Of a stretch of DNA of 56,465 nt, positions 1 to 8,693 are shown one piece after another. Source of the DNA: an uncultured Rhodopila sp. (lineage in GTDB: Bacteria; Pseudomonadota; Alphaproteobacteria; Acetobacterales; Acetobacteraceae); assembly GCA_903851415.1 (NCBI GenBank), contig CAINOE010000036.1, positions 1 through 56,465 of the forward strand. The letters run 5' to 3'. Numbering within the stretch: position 1 is the stretch's first letter; each line of letters begins with the position of its first letter. The notes under the pieces are model-generated. The model was not told the origin of the DNA and did not search any database. It saw nothing but the letters and a program-made list of their open reading frames with translations. A program made the position numbers and the translations under genes.

Positions 1-69
1 CTGCGCGGAAAGTTCAAACGGGCGGGATGGGACGACGCCTATCTCCGCCGCTTACTGGCCGCTTTCTGA
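1..69 (+). CDS. 3' end of an unidentified gene
   Basis: An open frame enters from the left edge and ends at TGA 67-69, giving 22 residues rich in Arg, Leu and Ala. The next gene starts 1 nt after this stop, so the two are probably co-transcribed. Too little is visible to name a family. Confidence 0.5.
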   Translation: MRGKFKRAGWDDAYLRRLLAAF

Positions 70-70
70 A

Positions 71-1069
71 ATGCGATTACCCTGCATGTTCCGCCGCCTG
101 ACGCTGGCCCTGTTAACCGTGCTGCTGCTCGGCGGCTGCATCGCGCAGATGGCACCGCCAAGCGCGTCCGCGGGGAAATCGGGGGAAACCAGCGATAGCT
201 TCGTCATGCCGGATGGCACCGCGCTGCCCTACCGCGTCTGGCTGCCCTCCGGCACGCCAGAGGCCATTGTCCTGGCGCTCCACGGCATGAACGATAGCCG
301 CGACGCCTGGGAGTATCCCGCGCCTGATTTTGCAGCCGCCGGCATCGCACTCTACTCGCCCGACCTTCGAGGATTCGGTGCGACTCACAGCCGTGGCGTG
401 TGGCCTGGGACGGACGGACTGACCGGCGACGCAAAGGTTATGGCGGGGCTGCTGCGCGCGCGCTACCCGCAGACCAAGCTGGTCCTGATGGCCGAGAGCA
501 TGGGCGCCGCCACGCTGATGGTGATGGCGACCGAGCCGAATCCGCCCGCTGTTGATGGCTACGTGCTGATCGCTCCGGCGGTCTGGGGACGGTCGGAGAT
601 GAATCTGCTGATGCGTTTGATCCTGTGGGTGGCGGACCATACCGTGCCGGAGATGACGCTAACCGGCGGCGGTCTCGTCAAGGTTACCGCCAGCGACAAC
701 CGGCAGGCGCTGCTGCGGCTGTCAACCGATCCGCTGACGATTCACGAAACGCGCGTGGATGCAATTAAGGGACTGGTCGATCTGATGGACCGAGCCTTGG
801 CGGCAGCACCCCGGTTTAAGGCCCCGGCGATGATTCTGTATGGCGGCCACGACGAGTTGGTGCCGGCCCGAGCGACGGCCGCGACATGGCGTGCGCTACC
901 CGGGGGGACTGTGCGTGCGTTCTACCCGGACGGATTCCACTTGTTGCTGCGCGACAAGAACCGCGTCGTGCCCATCGGCGACATCCTAGCCTGGATCCGC
1001 GACCCAGCGGCACCGCTGCCGTCGGGAGCAGAGAAGGCCGGCGGAGAATGGTTGAGGCACCAAGAATAA
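71..1069 (+). CDS. Lipoprotein alpha/beta hydrolase (serine aminopeptidase S33 / monoacylglycerol lipase type)
   Basis: A 332-residue hydrolase. The N terminus carries a hydrophobic signal ending in the lipobox LGGC, with Cys23 as the predicted lipidated residue, so it is expected to be membrane-anchored and to face the periplasm. The alpha/beta-hydrolase landmarks are all present: an HGMND oxyanion segment near residue 71, nucleophile Ser143 in AESMG, an acid Asp261 in GGHDELVP and His290 in DGFH. The fold resembles monoacylglycerol lipases and S33 hydrolases acting on esters; the substrate is unknown. An in-frame ATG at 86 is an alternative start that keeps the signal. The gene begins 1 nt after the preceding stop. 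The IS remnant and the glucan operon follow, and there is no sign of functional linkage to them. Confidence 0.85.
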   Translation: MRLPCMFRRLTLALLTVLLLGGCIAQMAPPSASAGKSGETSDSFVMPDGTALPYRVWLPSGTPEAIVLALHGMNDSRDAWEYPAPDFAAAGIALYSPDLRGFGATHSRGVWPGTDGLTGDAKVMAGLLRARYPQTKLVLMAESMGAATLMVMATEPNPPAVDGYVLIAPAVWGRSEMNLLMRLILWVADHTVPEMTLTGGGLVKVTASDNRQALLRLSTDPLTIHETRVDAIKGLVDLMDRALAAAPRFKAPAMILYGGHDELVPARATAATWRALPGGTVRAFYPDGFHLLLRDKNRVVPIGDILAWIRDPAAPLPSGAEKAGGEWLRHQE

Positions 1070-1210
1070 GTTGCTCGACGGAGCAGATGATGCTCGAGCA
1101 ATTCGCGTTGGGCGCTTTTTCGGTATTATGTATCAACCGCCACCAACCAGGAACAGTCCCAAGGATGCAACAGGACCGGCGCCTTCCCACCTATCGGGGG
1201 GAGGTGAGCC

Positions 1211-1438
1211 ATGATCGGACGGGCGGCTTGGGCCGCGTTAATCGGGGCCATAATCATCCTTTCGCCCCGGCTCTCGGGGGTAGAACCTATAACTGAGAAC
1301 CTCCACGCTTCCAATGGGCTTGCAGAACAAGACCGCCCTGAAGTTGAGCCAACGAGCGATGCCAGGAAAATCTTGGTAGCAGACATAGCCGGACATGCGC
1401 GCCCGGTCAGTCCTCCGTCGCCTGTGTCCAACTGTTGA
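1211..1438 (+). CDS. Possible small exported protein, 3' end lost in IS remnant
   Basis: A 75-codon frame whose ATG is preceded by an unusually strong Shine-Dalgarno run (GGGGGGAGGTGAGCC just upstream). The first 20 or so residues form a hydrophobic segment (AALIGAIIIL) that could be a signal peptide or membrane anchor. The last 15 or so codons lie on the complement of the decayed istA sequence, so the natural C terminus was probably replaced when the insertion sequence arrived. No family is recognised. It could equally be a chance frame. Confidence 0.3.
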   Translation: MIGRAAWAALIGAIIILSPRLSGVEPITENLHASNGLAEQDRPEVEPTSDARKILVADIAGHARPVSPPSPVSNC

Positions 1439-1965
1439 CCGTCACTTGCGGTCAACCGGCGTAGATCAGCCCCGAACACGGCAGGCAGGCGACGAAGATC
1501 TGCGCCGCGCGCGGCGTCCCGTCGTCCGTCACCGCGACCGTGTCGCCGGCGTAGCCGACCTGCACCGTCTCGCCGGCCTGGTGCATGTGGCGCATGGACA
1601 GGCCGCGCCCCAAGGCTTCCTGCCATTCGCTCAGCAGCGGTTTGAACTGCCTGAACCCCAAACCGTCCGGCTGGACCGTCTTGTATTCCATCCAGAGCAG
1701 CTTGCGGGTTACGTGCTTGTGGCGTCGCAGTTCCTGGTCGACCTCGGCCCAATCAGGCAGCGTGCGACCTCCGGTCGCTGGCTGCGGCGGTTACAGCGCC
1801 GCCTCCAGCGCCGCGTCCGACAGCTCGGCCGCCGCGTCGGCGTCCAGCCCGGCCGTCACCGCCCGGTTCAGATAGGTCCGCACCGTCGAGCGCGCGAGCC
1901 TGGCACCCGCCGCGATCGCGCGATGCTGCGCGGATGCCGGCTGGCGGCGCAGGTTCCCCTGCTGC
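1390..1965 (-). pseudogene. Decayed IS21-family transposase (istA) fragment
   Basis: Read on the minus strand, about 1960 to 1865 gives a helix-turn-helix segment with ARSTVRTYLNRA, typical of IstA N-terminal DNA-binding domains. An in-frame TAA then interrupts it just after the codons for AAL near 1790. The frame resumes with PDWAEVDQELRRHKHVTRK and a stretch matching the start of the IstA integrase core (VGYAGDTVAVTDDG, then AAQIFVACLPCSGLIYAG). It stops at about 1452, and a further degraded piece reading WTQATED and GAHVR follows to about 1390. The catalytic DDE core beyond this and the partner istB are absent. The element is therefore a truncated relic with several stops, not a functional transposase. 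It lies directly upstream of the glucan operon on the opposite strand. Confidence 0.75.
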
Positions 1966-2061
1966 GGCTAAGACGGGCGTTACAGACAAAGCTGATACGT
2001 TACCATGACAATTTCGTTTCTACTTGGGTTCCGGCGGATAACATGCAGTTGAACCAGGCAT

Positions 2062-2170
2062 GACTGGTCTTCTCCGGAACTAGGTTGGTATCCCGGCGTT
2101 CTTTTGGAGTGATGAACCTGTCCCAGCCAGGGTTACCAAGGGCCAGAACCGACTGGTCTTCCTCCTCCGG
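2062..2170. repeat. Paired GACTGGTCTT...CTCCGG motif upstream of glgE
   Basis: The string GACTGGTCTT followed by CTCCGG occurs at 2062-2077, and again at 2151-2170 with CCT inserted before CTCC. The copies are 89 bp apart. They could be remnants of the repeated ends of an IS21-like element or an operator pair. The second copy overlaps the 5' region of the longest glgE frame. Confidence 0.4.
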
Positions 2171-5100
2171 GGAGCGGGGGCGACGCTGTTCGGTTAACGT
2201 GTATCATCTCCACCCGCTCGCGGCCGGCCCGCTTGCGGGGTGGGAGGACGCGTTTGCTCGTATCGCCGCAATGGGCTTCAGCCACGTTTGTGTCGCCCCT
2301 CCTTTCGAACCGGGCGGCGGCGGCGACATATTCATACACGCAACCTTCGACCGATTGCATCCGGCCCTGCGATTCGAGGGTTCGGCCGAGCATGGGATTG
2401 CGCTTGCCGCCGACCTCGCCGCCAGGACAGGACTTCGGTTGATGCTGGACATCGCCCCCGGCCAGATAGCCGTCGATTCTCCGCTGCGACAGCGTCAGCC
2501 CGATTGGTTCACCGCTCCGGCAGAGGAGGTGGGGGCCGATCCGCGGCGGGCCCGGCAGAGGGTTGATGTTGCACTGCCGAGGTTCGAGCGAACAGCCCTC
2601 GCGGATGCCGTTTCCGGCTGGTGGGCGGAAAGATTATCCGTGTTTGTCCGCGCTGGCGTGGCGGGTTTTCGCTGCCTGACGCTCGATCTCGTTCCGGCTT
2701 CGTTCTGGCGCCGGTTATTGGGATCGTTGCGGGCTGCGAATCCGGATACGCTGTTTTTGGCATGGACACCGGGAGTGGATCGCGGCGCCGTCCGCGCCCT
2801 GGCGGGGGCGGGATTTGATCTGACATGCTCGTCTGCTGCATGGTGGGATGGTCGAGCTTCGTGGTTCCTCGATGAACACGCTTTGTTGCGAGAGGTGGCG
2901 CCGGCATTGGCCAGCCCGGAGCCATCATTCCTTGAACGCATGGCGCGGCGTCTGCCGCCCGGCGCGGATCGTCTCGCCGCCTACCGGTTCGCTTTGGGTA
3001 TCGCGGTGGCTGCCGGCGCAGGCTTGTTCGTGCCCATGGGGTTCGAATATGCCGCTGAACGGCGCTTCGATGCAGCGCGGGCGAGCCAGGAGGATATGGA
3101 GGCGGTTCGGCGGGATGCGCCGCTGGATCTCGCGGATGACATTACGGCGGCGATCCGGTTGAGCCGGACGTTGCCGGAGGCCAGGGTGTTGCGGCCGCTG
3201 ACCGCGCCGGAGTCGCGGGTGTCGGCGCTGTTGCGTTCCGCGGCGGCGGATATCCGGGACGCGGATGAAGCGGACTTGCTGCTGATCAATCCTGACACCG
3301 TTTACCCTGCCGCCTTGCCGTTTCCGCTTTCGCCATTGCCGGCGGCGGCCGGGGCGGCGTTTCGCGTGGACGATGCCACGGATGTCGCCTTGCGCCCCGG
3401 GGAAGTGCGTATTCTGCGCTGCCGCAGAACTCCGGACATCGCCGAAGGCGGCTTGGCCGAATTGTCGCGTGCCTGGGCGGAGTCAAGCCGAATCGCGGTC
3501 GAGGCGGTTCGCCCGGTGGTTCCGGGTGGCGACTTTCCGGTCAAGACGGTTGTCGGGCGGCGCTTCACAGTCACTGCTGACGTCTTCGGCGACGGGCACG
3601 ACGTCCTGGCAGCCGACTTGCTGTGGCGGCCCGCGGACCAGGCCGCATGGCAGCGTATCCCGATGGCGAAGCTGATCAACGACCGCTGGGAAGCCTCCGC
3701 CGGCCTGGAGCGGGTCGGACTCTACCATTTCGCCGTCGAGGGTTGGTGGGACCAATGGGGTACCTTCACCCACGATCTCCAGGCTAAGGCCGCGGCCGGG
3801 CAGGATGTCAGCCTGGAAATTCAGGAAGGCCGCCATCTGATCGAGCTTGCCGCCGCCCGCTCCACCGGTCCCCTGGCCGATCGGCTGTCCGCTGCTGGCG
3901 GCGCTGATGCTGAAACGCTGCTGTCGGATGATCTGAAGGCGGCGATGAAGCAAGCCGACGCCCGCCCCTTTGCCGCCCGCAGCCCCGTCTACTCGGTCCG
4001 CGCCGATCGGCCAGCGGCGGAGTTTGCGAGTTGGTATGAGCTGTTTCCGCGGTCAGCAACGCACGACCCCGCGGTGCACGGCACGTTCCGCTCTGTGATC
4101 GAGCGGCTGCCGGACATCCGTGCCATGGGGTTCGACGTGCTGTATTTCCCGCCGATACATCCAATCGGGAAGGTGAACCGGAAGGGGCGCAACAATAGCC
4201 TGCGGGCCGAACGGAGTGATGTCGGCAGCCCCTATGCCATAGGCAGCGCTGAGGGCGGCCATGATACGGTCCATCCCCAGCTTGGTACGCTGGAGGATTT
4301 CCGGGCACTACTCCAGGCGGCGCATCGGCATGGGCTTGAGTTGGCCTTGGACTTCGCCATTCAGTGCGCTCCCGACCATCCCTGGGTCACGGCGCACCGG
4401 GACTGGTTCCGCTGGCGTCTCGACGGATCCATGCGGTATGCCGAGAACCCACCGAAAAAATATGAGGACATCGTCAACCCGGACTTCTACGGGGAGGCGT
4501 CTTTACCGGCCGTGTGGCTGGCTTTGCGCGATGTGATCCAGTTCTGGATCGACCAGGGCGTGCGCATCTTCCGCGTCGATAATCCGCACACCAAACCCTT
4601 GCCCTTCTGGCAGTGGATGATCGGCGACATCCAAAGCCGGCATCCGGACGTGCTGTTCCTGGCGGAGGCATTCACGCGCCCCAAGCTTATGTATCGCCTG
4701 GGGAAAGTCGGATTCTCCCAGTCGTACACCTACTTCACGTGGCGCGAATCGAAATATGAGCTGACCGAGTACCTGACGGAGCTGACCAATCCGCCGGTGG
4801 CAGACTTTTTCCGGCCCAACTTCTTCGTCAACACGCCGGACATCAACCCGGTCTACCTGCAAACCTCCGGCCGGGCGGGCTTCCTGATCCGTGCGGCTCT
4901 GGCGGCGACCCTGTCCGGCCTGTGGGGCCTATACTCCGGGTTCGAGATCTGCGAATCGGCGCCGCTTCCTGGCCGGGAGGAATACCTGGATTCGGAGAAA
5001 TACGAGATCCGTCCCAGGAACTACGCCGCGCCGGGCAACATCGTGGCCGAAATTGCGGCGCTGAACCGGATCCGGCGACTCAACCCGGCGTTGCAGACCC

Positions 5101-5393
5101 ATCTGGGCCTGACATTCCACCCCGCCTTCAACGACCGGATCATCCTTTACAGCAAGCGAGATCCGTCCGGCGGCAGCATCGTCATGGTGGCCGTCAACCT
5201 CGACCCGCACACCCCGCAGGAGGCCGCGATCGAGGTCCCTCTATGGCAGCTCAACCTGGCCGACGGGGCGGCGGTGCACGTAACCGATCTCATGCGCGAT
5301 CAAAGTTTCACCTGGCATGGGAAATATCAGCGCATTCGGCTTGATCCGGGAGACATGCCGTTCTCAGTATGGCGTCTGACCGGAGCAGCCTGA
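2112..5393 (+). CDS. glgE: Alpha-1,4-glucan:maltose-1-phosphate maltosyltransferase with N-terminal inactive GH13-like domain
   Basis: GlgE transfers maltosyl units from maltose-1-phosphate to linear alpha-1,4-glucan. This copy is 1093 residues against about 660 for the usual enzyme. Residues about 450-1093 are GlgE proper: an N-terminal maltosyltransferase domain, then a GH13 barrel with HPIGK near 683, nucleophile Asp823 in FRVDNP and acid Glu852 in FLAEAF. Residues about 30-440 form a second GH13-like domain in which the nucleophile position is Leu189 (GFRCLTL) and the acid position is Trp218 (FLAWTP), so it should be inactive. ATG 2112 is chosen because GGAG lies just upstream. TTG 2085 and GTG 2199 are alternatives, and clear homology begins near GTG 2199. 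It is the first gene of the operon; its stop abuts the treS start. Confidence 0.92.
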   Translation: MNLSQPGLPRARTDWSSSSGERGRRCSVNVYHLHPLAAGPLAGWEDAFARIAAMGFSHVCVAPPFEPGGGGDIFIHATFDRLHPALRFEGSAEHGIALAADLAARTGLRLMLDIAPGQIAVDSPLRQRQPDWFTAPAEEVGADPRRARQRVDVALPRFERTALADAVSGWWAERLSVFVRAGVAGFRCLTLDLVPASFWRRLLGSLRAANPDTLFLAWTPGVDRGAVRALAGAGFDLTCSSAAWWDGRASWFLDEHALLREVAPALASPEPSFLERMARRLPPGADRLAAYRFALGIAVAAGAGLFVPMGFEYAAERRFDAARASQEDMEAVRRDAPLDLADDITAAIRLSRTLPEARVLRPLTAPESRVSALLRSAAADIRDADEADLLLINPDTVYPAALPFPLSPLPAAAGAAFRVDDATDVALRPGEVRILRCRRTPDIAEGGLAELSRAWAESSRIAVEAVRPVVPGGDFPVKTVVGRRFTVTADVFGDGHDVLAADLLWRPADQAAWQRIPMAKLINDRWEASAGLERVGLYHFAVEGWWDQWGTFTHDLQAKAAAGQDVSLEIQEGRHLIELAAARSTGPLADRLSAAGGADAETLLSDDLKAAMKQADARPFAARSPVYSVRADRPAAEFASWYELFPRSATHDPAVHGTFRSVIERLPDIRAMGFDVLYFPPIHPIGKVNRKGRNNSLRAERSDVGSPYAIGSAEGGHDTVHPQLGTLEDFRALLQAAHRHGLELALDFAIQCAPDHPWVTAHRDWFRWRLDGSMRYAENPPKKYEDIVNPDFYGEASLPAVWLALRDVIQFWIDQGVRIFRVDNPHTKPLPFWQWMIGDIQSRHPDVLFLAEAFTRPKLMYRLGKVGFSQSYTYFTWRESKYELTEYLTELTNPPVADFFRPNFFVNTPDINPVYLQTSGRAGFLIRAALAATLSGLWGLYSGFEICESAPLPGREEYLDSEKYEIRPRNYAAPGNIVAEIAALNRIRRLNPALQTHLGLTFHPAFNDRIILYSKRDPSGGSIVMVAVNLDPHTPQEAAIEVPLWQLNLADGAAVHVTDLMRDQSFTWHGKYQRIRLDPGDMPFSVWRLTGAA

Positions 5394-8300
5394 ATGAACG
5401 TCGCCCATCCCCGTCCGCATGCCGCGGCCCAAGCGGCCGCGCTCGATCCGCTTTGGTACAAAGACGCGATTATCTATCAGATTCACGTCAAGTCGTTCTT
5501 CGATTCCAATAATGACGGTATCGGCGATTTCCCTGGCCTGATTTCGAAGCTCGACTACATCGCCGAACTCGGCGTCAACACCATCTGGTTGTTGCCGTTC
5601 TACCCCTCGCCGCGCCTCGACGACGGCTACGACATCGCCGACTACCGGGGCGTCCACCCGGATTACGGCACTCTGGCGGACGTCAAGCGATTCATCGCCG
5701 CGGCGCATGAACGCAACATCCGGGTTATCGCGGAACTGGTGGTAAACCACACCTCCGACCAGCACCCATGGTTCCAGCGCGCCCGCACCGCCAAGCCCGG
5801 CTCTATGTATCGTGACTTCTATGTCTGGTCGCCAACAGACCGGAAATACGCCGGGACGCGAATCATTTTCGTGGATTCCGAACGATCCAACTGGACCTGG
5901 GACGACACCGCCCACGCCTATTTCTGGCACCGCTTCTACCGCCACCAGCCGGACCTGAATTACGACAATCCCCGGGTCATGCGGGAAGTCCTTTCGGTTC
6001 TGCGCTATTGGGCGGAGATGGGCGTCGATGGCCTCCGCCTGGACGCCGTTCCCTACCTGGTGGAACGCGAGGGCACCAACAACGAGAACCTGCCTGAAAC
6101 CCACGTCGTGCTGAAGCGTATCCGAGCGGAACTGGAGGCGCATTACCCTGACAAAATGCTGCTCGCTGAAGCCAACCAATGGCCCGAGGATACCAAGGAC
6201 TATTTCGGTGACGGCGACGAATGCCACATGGCGTTTCACTTCCCGCTGATGCCGCGCATGTACATGGCTATCGCCCGGGAAGACCGCTTTCCCATCACCG
6301 ACATCCTGCGCCAGACGCCCGACATCCCGGCGAACTGCCAGTGGGCGATTTTCCTGCGCAACCACGACGAACTGACCCTGGAGATGGTCACCGAATCCGA
6401 GCGTGACTTCCTCTGGGAAACCTACGCGGCTGACCGCCGGGCGCGGCTGAATCTGGGGATCAGGCGGAGGCTGGCGCCGTTGCTGGAACATGACCGCCGA
6501 CGCGTCGAACTGATGAACTACCTGCTTTTGTCCATGCCGGGGACCCCGGTGATCTATTACGGTGACGAGATCGGCATGGGCGACAACATCCATCTCGGCG
6601 ATCGCAACGGCGTCCGCACGCCTATGCAGTGGTCCTCCGACCGCAACGGCGGGTTTTCGCGGGTGGCCGATCCGTCGCGGCTGGTGCTGCCGATGGTGAT
6701 GGACCCGCTCTATGCGTTTCAGACGGTGAATGTGGAGGCTCAGGCGTCGGACCCGCATTCATTGCTGTCATGGATACGGCGCACCATCGCGATCCGCCGG
6801 CAATATAAGGTTTTCGGCCGTGGAGGCTACCGGCTGCTGTACCCGAAGAACCGAAAAATCCTGGCCTACCTGCGAGAAGGCGAAGATACCGTTATCCTGT
6901 GCGTGGCCAATCTGTCGCGTACGCCGCAGGCCGTCGAGCTCGATCTTTCCGAGTTCAGTGGTCGCGTTCCGATCGAGCTCGACGGACACTCGGTTTTTCC
7001 GCCAATCGGGCAATTGAGCTATCTGCTGACCTTGCCGCCGTATGGCTTCTATTGGTTCGTGCTGTCCAAAGCCAACGAGTGGCCGTCCCCCCACACTCCG
7101 GTACCGGAACCCATGCCCGAATACCAGACCATCGTCATGCGCCGCGACCTTGCAGACGCTATCCAGGCGGTCAAGCCTTTGATCGAGCGTGATATATTGC
7201 CGCAATACCTGGCGAAGCGCCGTTGGTATGCGTTGAAGGACCAGAAGCTGGTTTCTGCGAAAATCGCGCTGACGACCCGGTTGCTGGCTGAGGACGTGCT
7301 GCTGCTGGAAATCGAAACCGAAACCGCTTCGGGCAGGGCCCGCTGGCTTCTGCCCATCGGCATTGTCTGGGGCGATTCGGCGGCGCCCCCATTGCCGGCT
7401 CAGCTTGCGCTTGCCCGCATCCGCCGCGGCCCGAAGGTGGGTTTGCTCACGGATGCCTTTGCGCTGCCCGGGTTCGCTCTCGGCGTGCTGGCGGCGTTGG
7501 CGGACAAGGACGTGATCGCCACCGAGCATGGCGTGCTGCGTTTCGAGCCGACCAGCCGGATCAAGGATGTCCTGGTGCCGGAGGGGGTGGAACTGAACTG
7601 GATCTCCGCCGAACAATCCAATTCCTCGGTGATCGTCGGCGAGATCGCTATCGTCAAGATGTTCCGCCGGGTGACATCCGGGCCGCATCCGGAAGCCGAG
7701 ATGGGAAGACACTTGACCGAACAGGGATTCGCCCATTCTCCGGCGCTGCTGGGCGAGGTCGTCCGCATTGATCCCGCCGGGGTCCGCCATGCGCTCGGAA
7801 TCGCACAGGCCTTCGTGCGCAACCAGGGCGACGCCTGGACCTGGACGCTTGATCTGCTGGTGCGGGGGTTGTCGGACATCACCGCGGGGGACGAGACCGC
7901 GCCAGCCGATACGACAAACCATGCGGACTATGCCCGGTTCGCCCATCTGCTGGGCAGCCGCCTGGGCGAGATGCACATGATCCTGACCCGACGATCCCCC
8001 GACCCGGCTTTCGACCCGGTTATCGCCACCGCTGCCGATGCACAGGCGTTCGCAGATCGGGTTCGCGACCAGCTTGCCGACGCCTACCGGGCGATAAATG
8101 AAACGGCGCAGATGGATCCGGCCGCGGAGCAGGATCGCGCCACGATGCTCGACACGCGGGAGGCACTGTTCTCCCGCTTGCCGGCTCTCGCGGAGTCCGC
8201 TTTGGGCACGACCCTGACCCGCATCCATGGCGACTTGCACCTGGGTCAGATTCTTGTTGTCAACGGCGACGTGTCGATCATCGACTTCGAAGGCGAGCCC

Positions 8301-8693
8301 GCCCGCCCGGTCGAGATGCGGCGCGCGAAGGACCAGCCGCTACGCGATGTTGCCGGAGTTTTGCGGTCGTTCGCCTACGCCGCGGCCGTCGTCAAGCGGC
8401 GCAGCCTTGCCAGCCATGCCCATTTGCAGGACGACAAGGTCGCGGTCTTCCTCGATAGATTCGTCACACGCTCGACGGAAGCCTTTACGGCGGGCTATCG
8501 GGATGCCATTGCATCGACCGAAGCGGAAGCGCCTATTGCCCCTGTCCCGGAGTTACTCGATTTGTTCCTGATCGAAAAGGCGGCCTACGAGGTGGTCTAT
8601 GAATCGGCAAACCGGCCGTCATGGATCGACGTTCCGCTGCATGGGCTGGCGGCGCGCACGCGGCATCTGTTGGGAATCGAGGCTGTTGCATGA
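5394..8693 (+). CDS. treS: Trehalose synthase / maltokinase fusion (TreS-Mak)
   Basis: A 1099-residue bifunctional protein. Residues about 18-560 are a GH13 trehalose synthase that interconverts trehalose and maltose, with nucleophile Asp217 in GLRLDAV, acid Glu259 in LLAEAN and Asp325 in RNHDE. Residues about 580-1099 are a maltokinase with an aminoglycoside-phosphotransferase-like fold. They contain IHGDLHLGQ (catalytic Asp947) and the metal-binding IIDFEGEP (Asp964), and phosphorylate maltose to maltose-1-phosphate, the GlgE donor. The start ATG follows the glgE stop with no gap, and the gene overlaps glgB by 4 nt, so the three should be made together. The fusion is known in many bacteria and channels maltose directly to the kinase. 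Confidence 0.95.
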   Translation: MNVAHPRPHAAAQAAALDPLWYKDAIIYQIHVKSFFDSNNDGIGDFPGLISKLDYIAELGVNTIWLLPFYPSPRLDDGYDIADYRGVHPDYGTLADVKRFIAAAHERNIRVIAELVVNHTSDQHPWFQRARTAKPGSMYRDFYVWSPTDRKYAGTRIIFVDSERSNWTWDDTAHAYFWHRFYRHQPDLNYDNPRVMREVLSVLRYWAEMGVDGLRLDAVPYLVEREGTNNENLPETHVVLKRIRAELEAHYPDKMLLAEANQWPEDTKDYFGDGDECHMAFHFPLMPRMYMAIAREDRFPITDILRQTPDIPANCQWAIFLRNHDELTLEMVTESERDFLWETYAADRRARLNLGIRRRLAPLLEHDRRRVELMNYLLLSMPGTPVIYYGDEIGMGDNIHLGDRNGVRTPMQWSSDRNGGFSRVADPSRLVLPMVMDPLYAFQTVNVEAQASDPHSLLSWIRRTIAIRRQYKVFGRGGYRLLYPKNRKILAYLREGEDTVILCVANLSRTPQAVELDLSEFSGRVPIELDGHSVFPPIGQLSYLLTLPPYGFYWFVLSKANEWPSPHTPVPEPMPEYQTIVMRRDLADAIQAVKPLIERDILPQYLAKRRWYALKDQKLVSAKIALTTRLLAEDVLLLEIETETASGRARWLLPIGIVWGDSAAPPLPAQLALARIRRGPKVGLLTDAFALPGFALGVLAALADKDVIATEHGVLRFEPTSRIKDVLVPEGVELNWISAEQSNSSVIVGEIAIVKMFRRVTSGPHPEAEMGRHLTEQGFAHSPALLGEVVRIDPAGVRHALGIAQAFVRNQGDAWTWTLDLLVRGLSDITAGDETAPADTTNHADYARFAHLLGSRLGEMHMILTRRSPDPAFDPVIATAADAQAFADRVRDQLADAYRAINETAQMDPAAEQDRATMLDTREALFSRLPALAESALGTTLTRIHGDLHLGQILVVNGDVSIIDFEGEPARPVEMRRAKDQPLRDVAGVLRSFAYAAAVVKRRSLASHAHLQDDKVAVFLDRFVTRSTEAFTAGYRDAIASTEAEAPIAPVPELLDLFLIEKAAYEVVYESANRPSWIDVPLHGLAARTRHLLGIEAVA

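Noticed and set aside
5364..6758. Long minus-strand open frame of 464 codons inside treS-mak
   Set aside because: It lies entirely antisense to a gene with intact catalytic motifs, has His/Arg/Val-rich composition typical of GC-rich shadow frames, and shows no domain.
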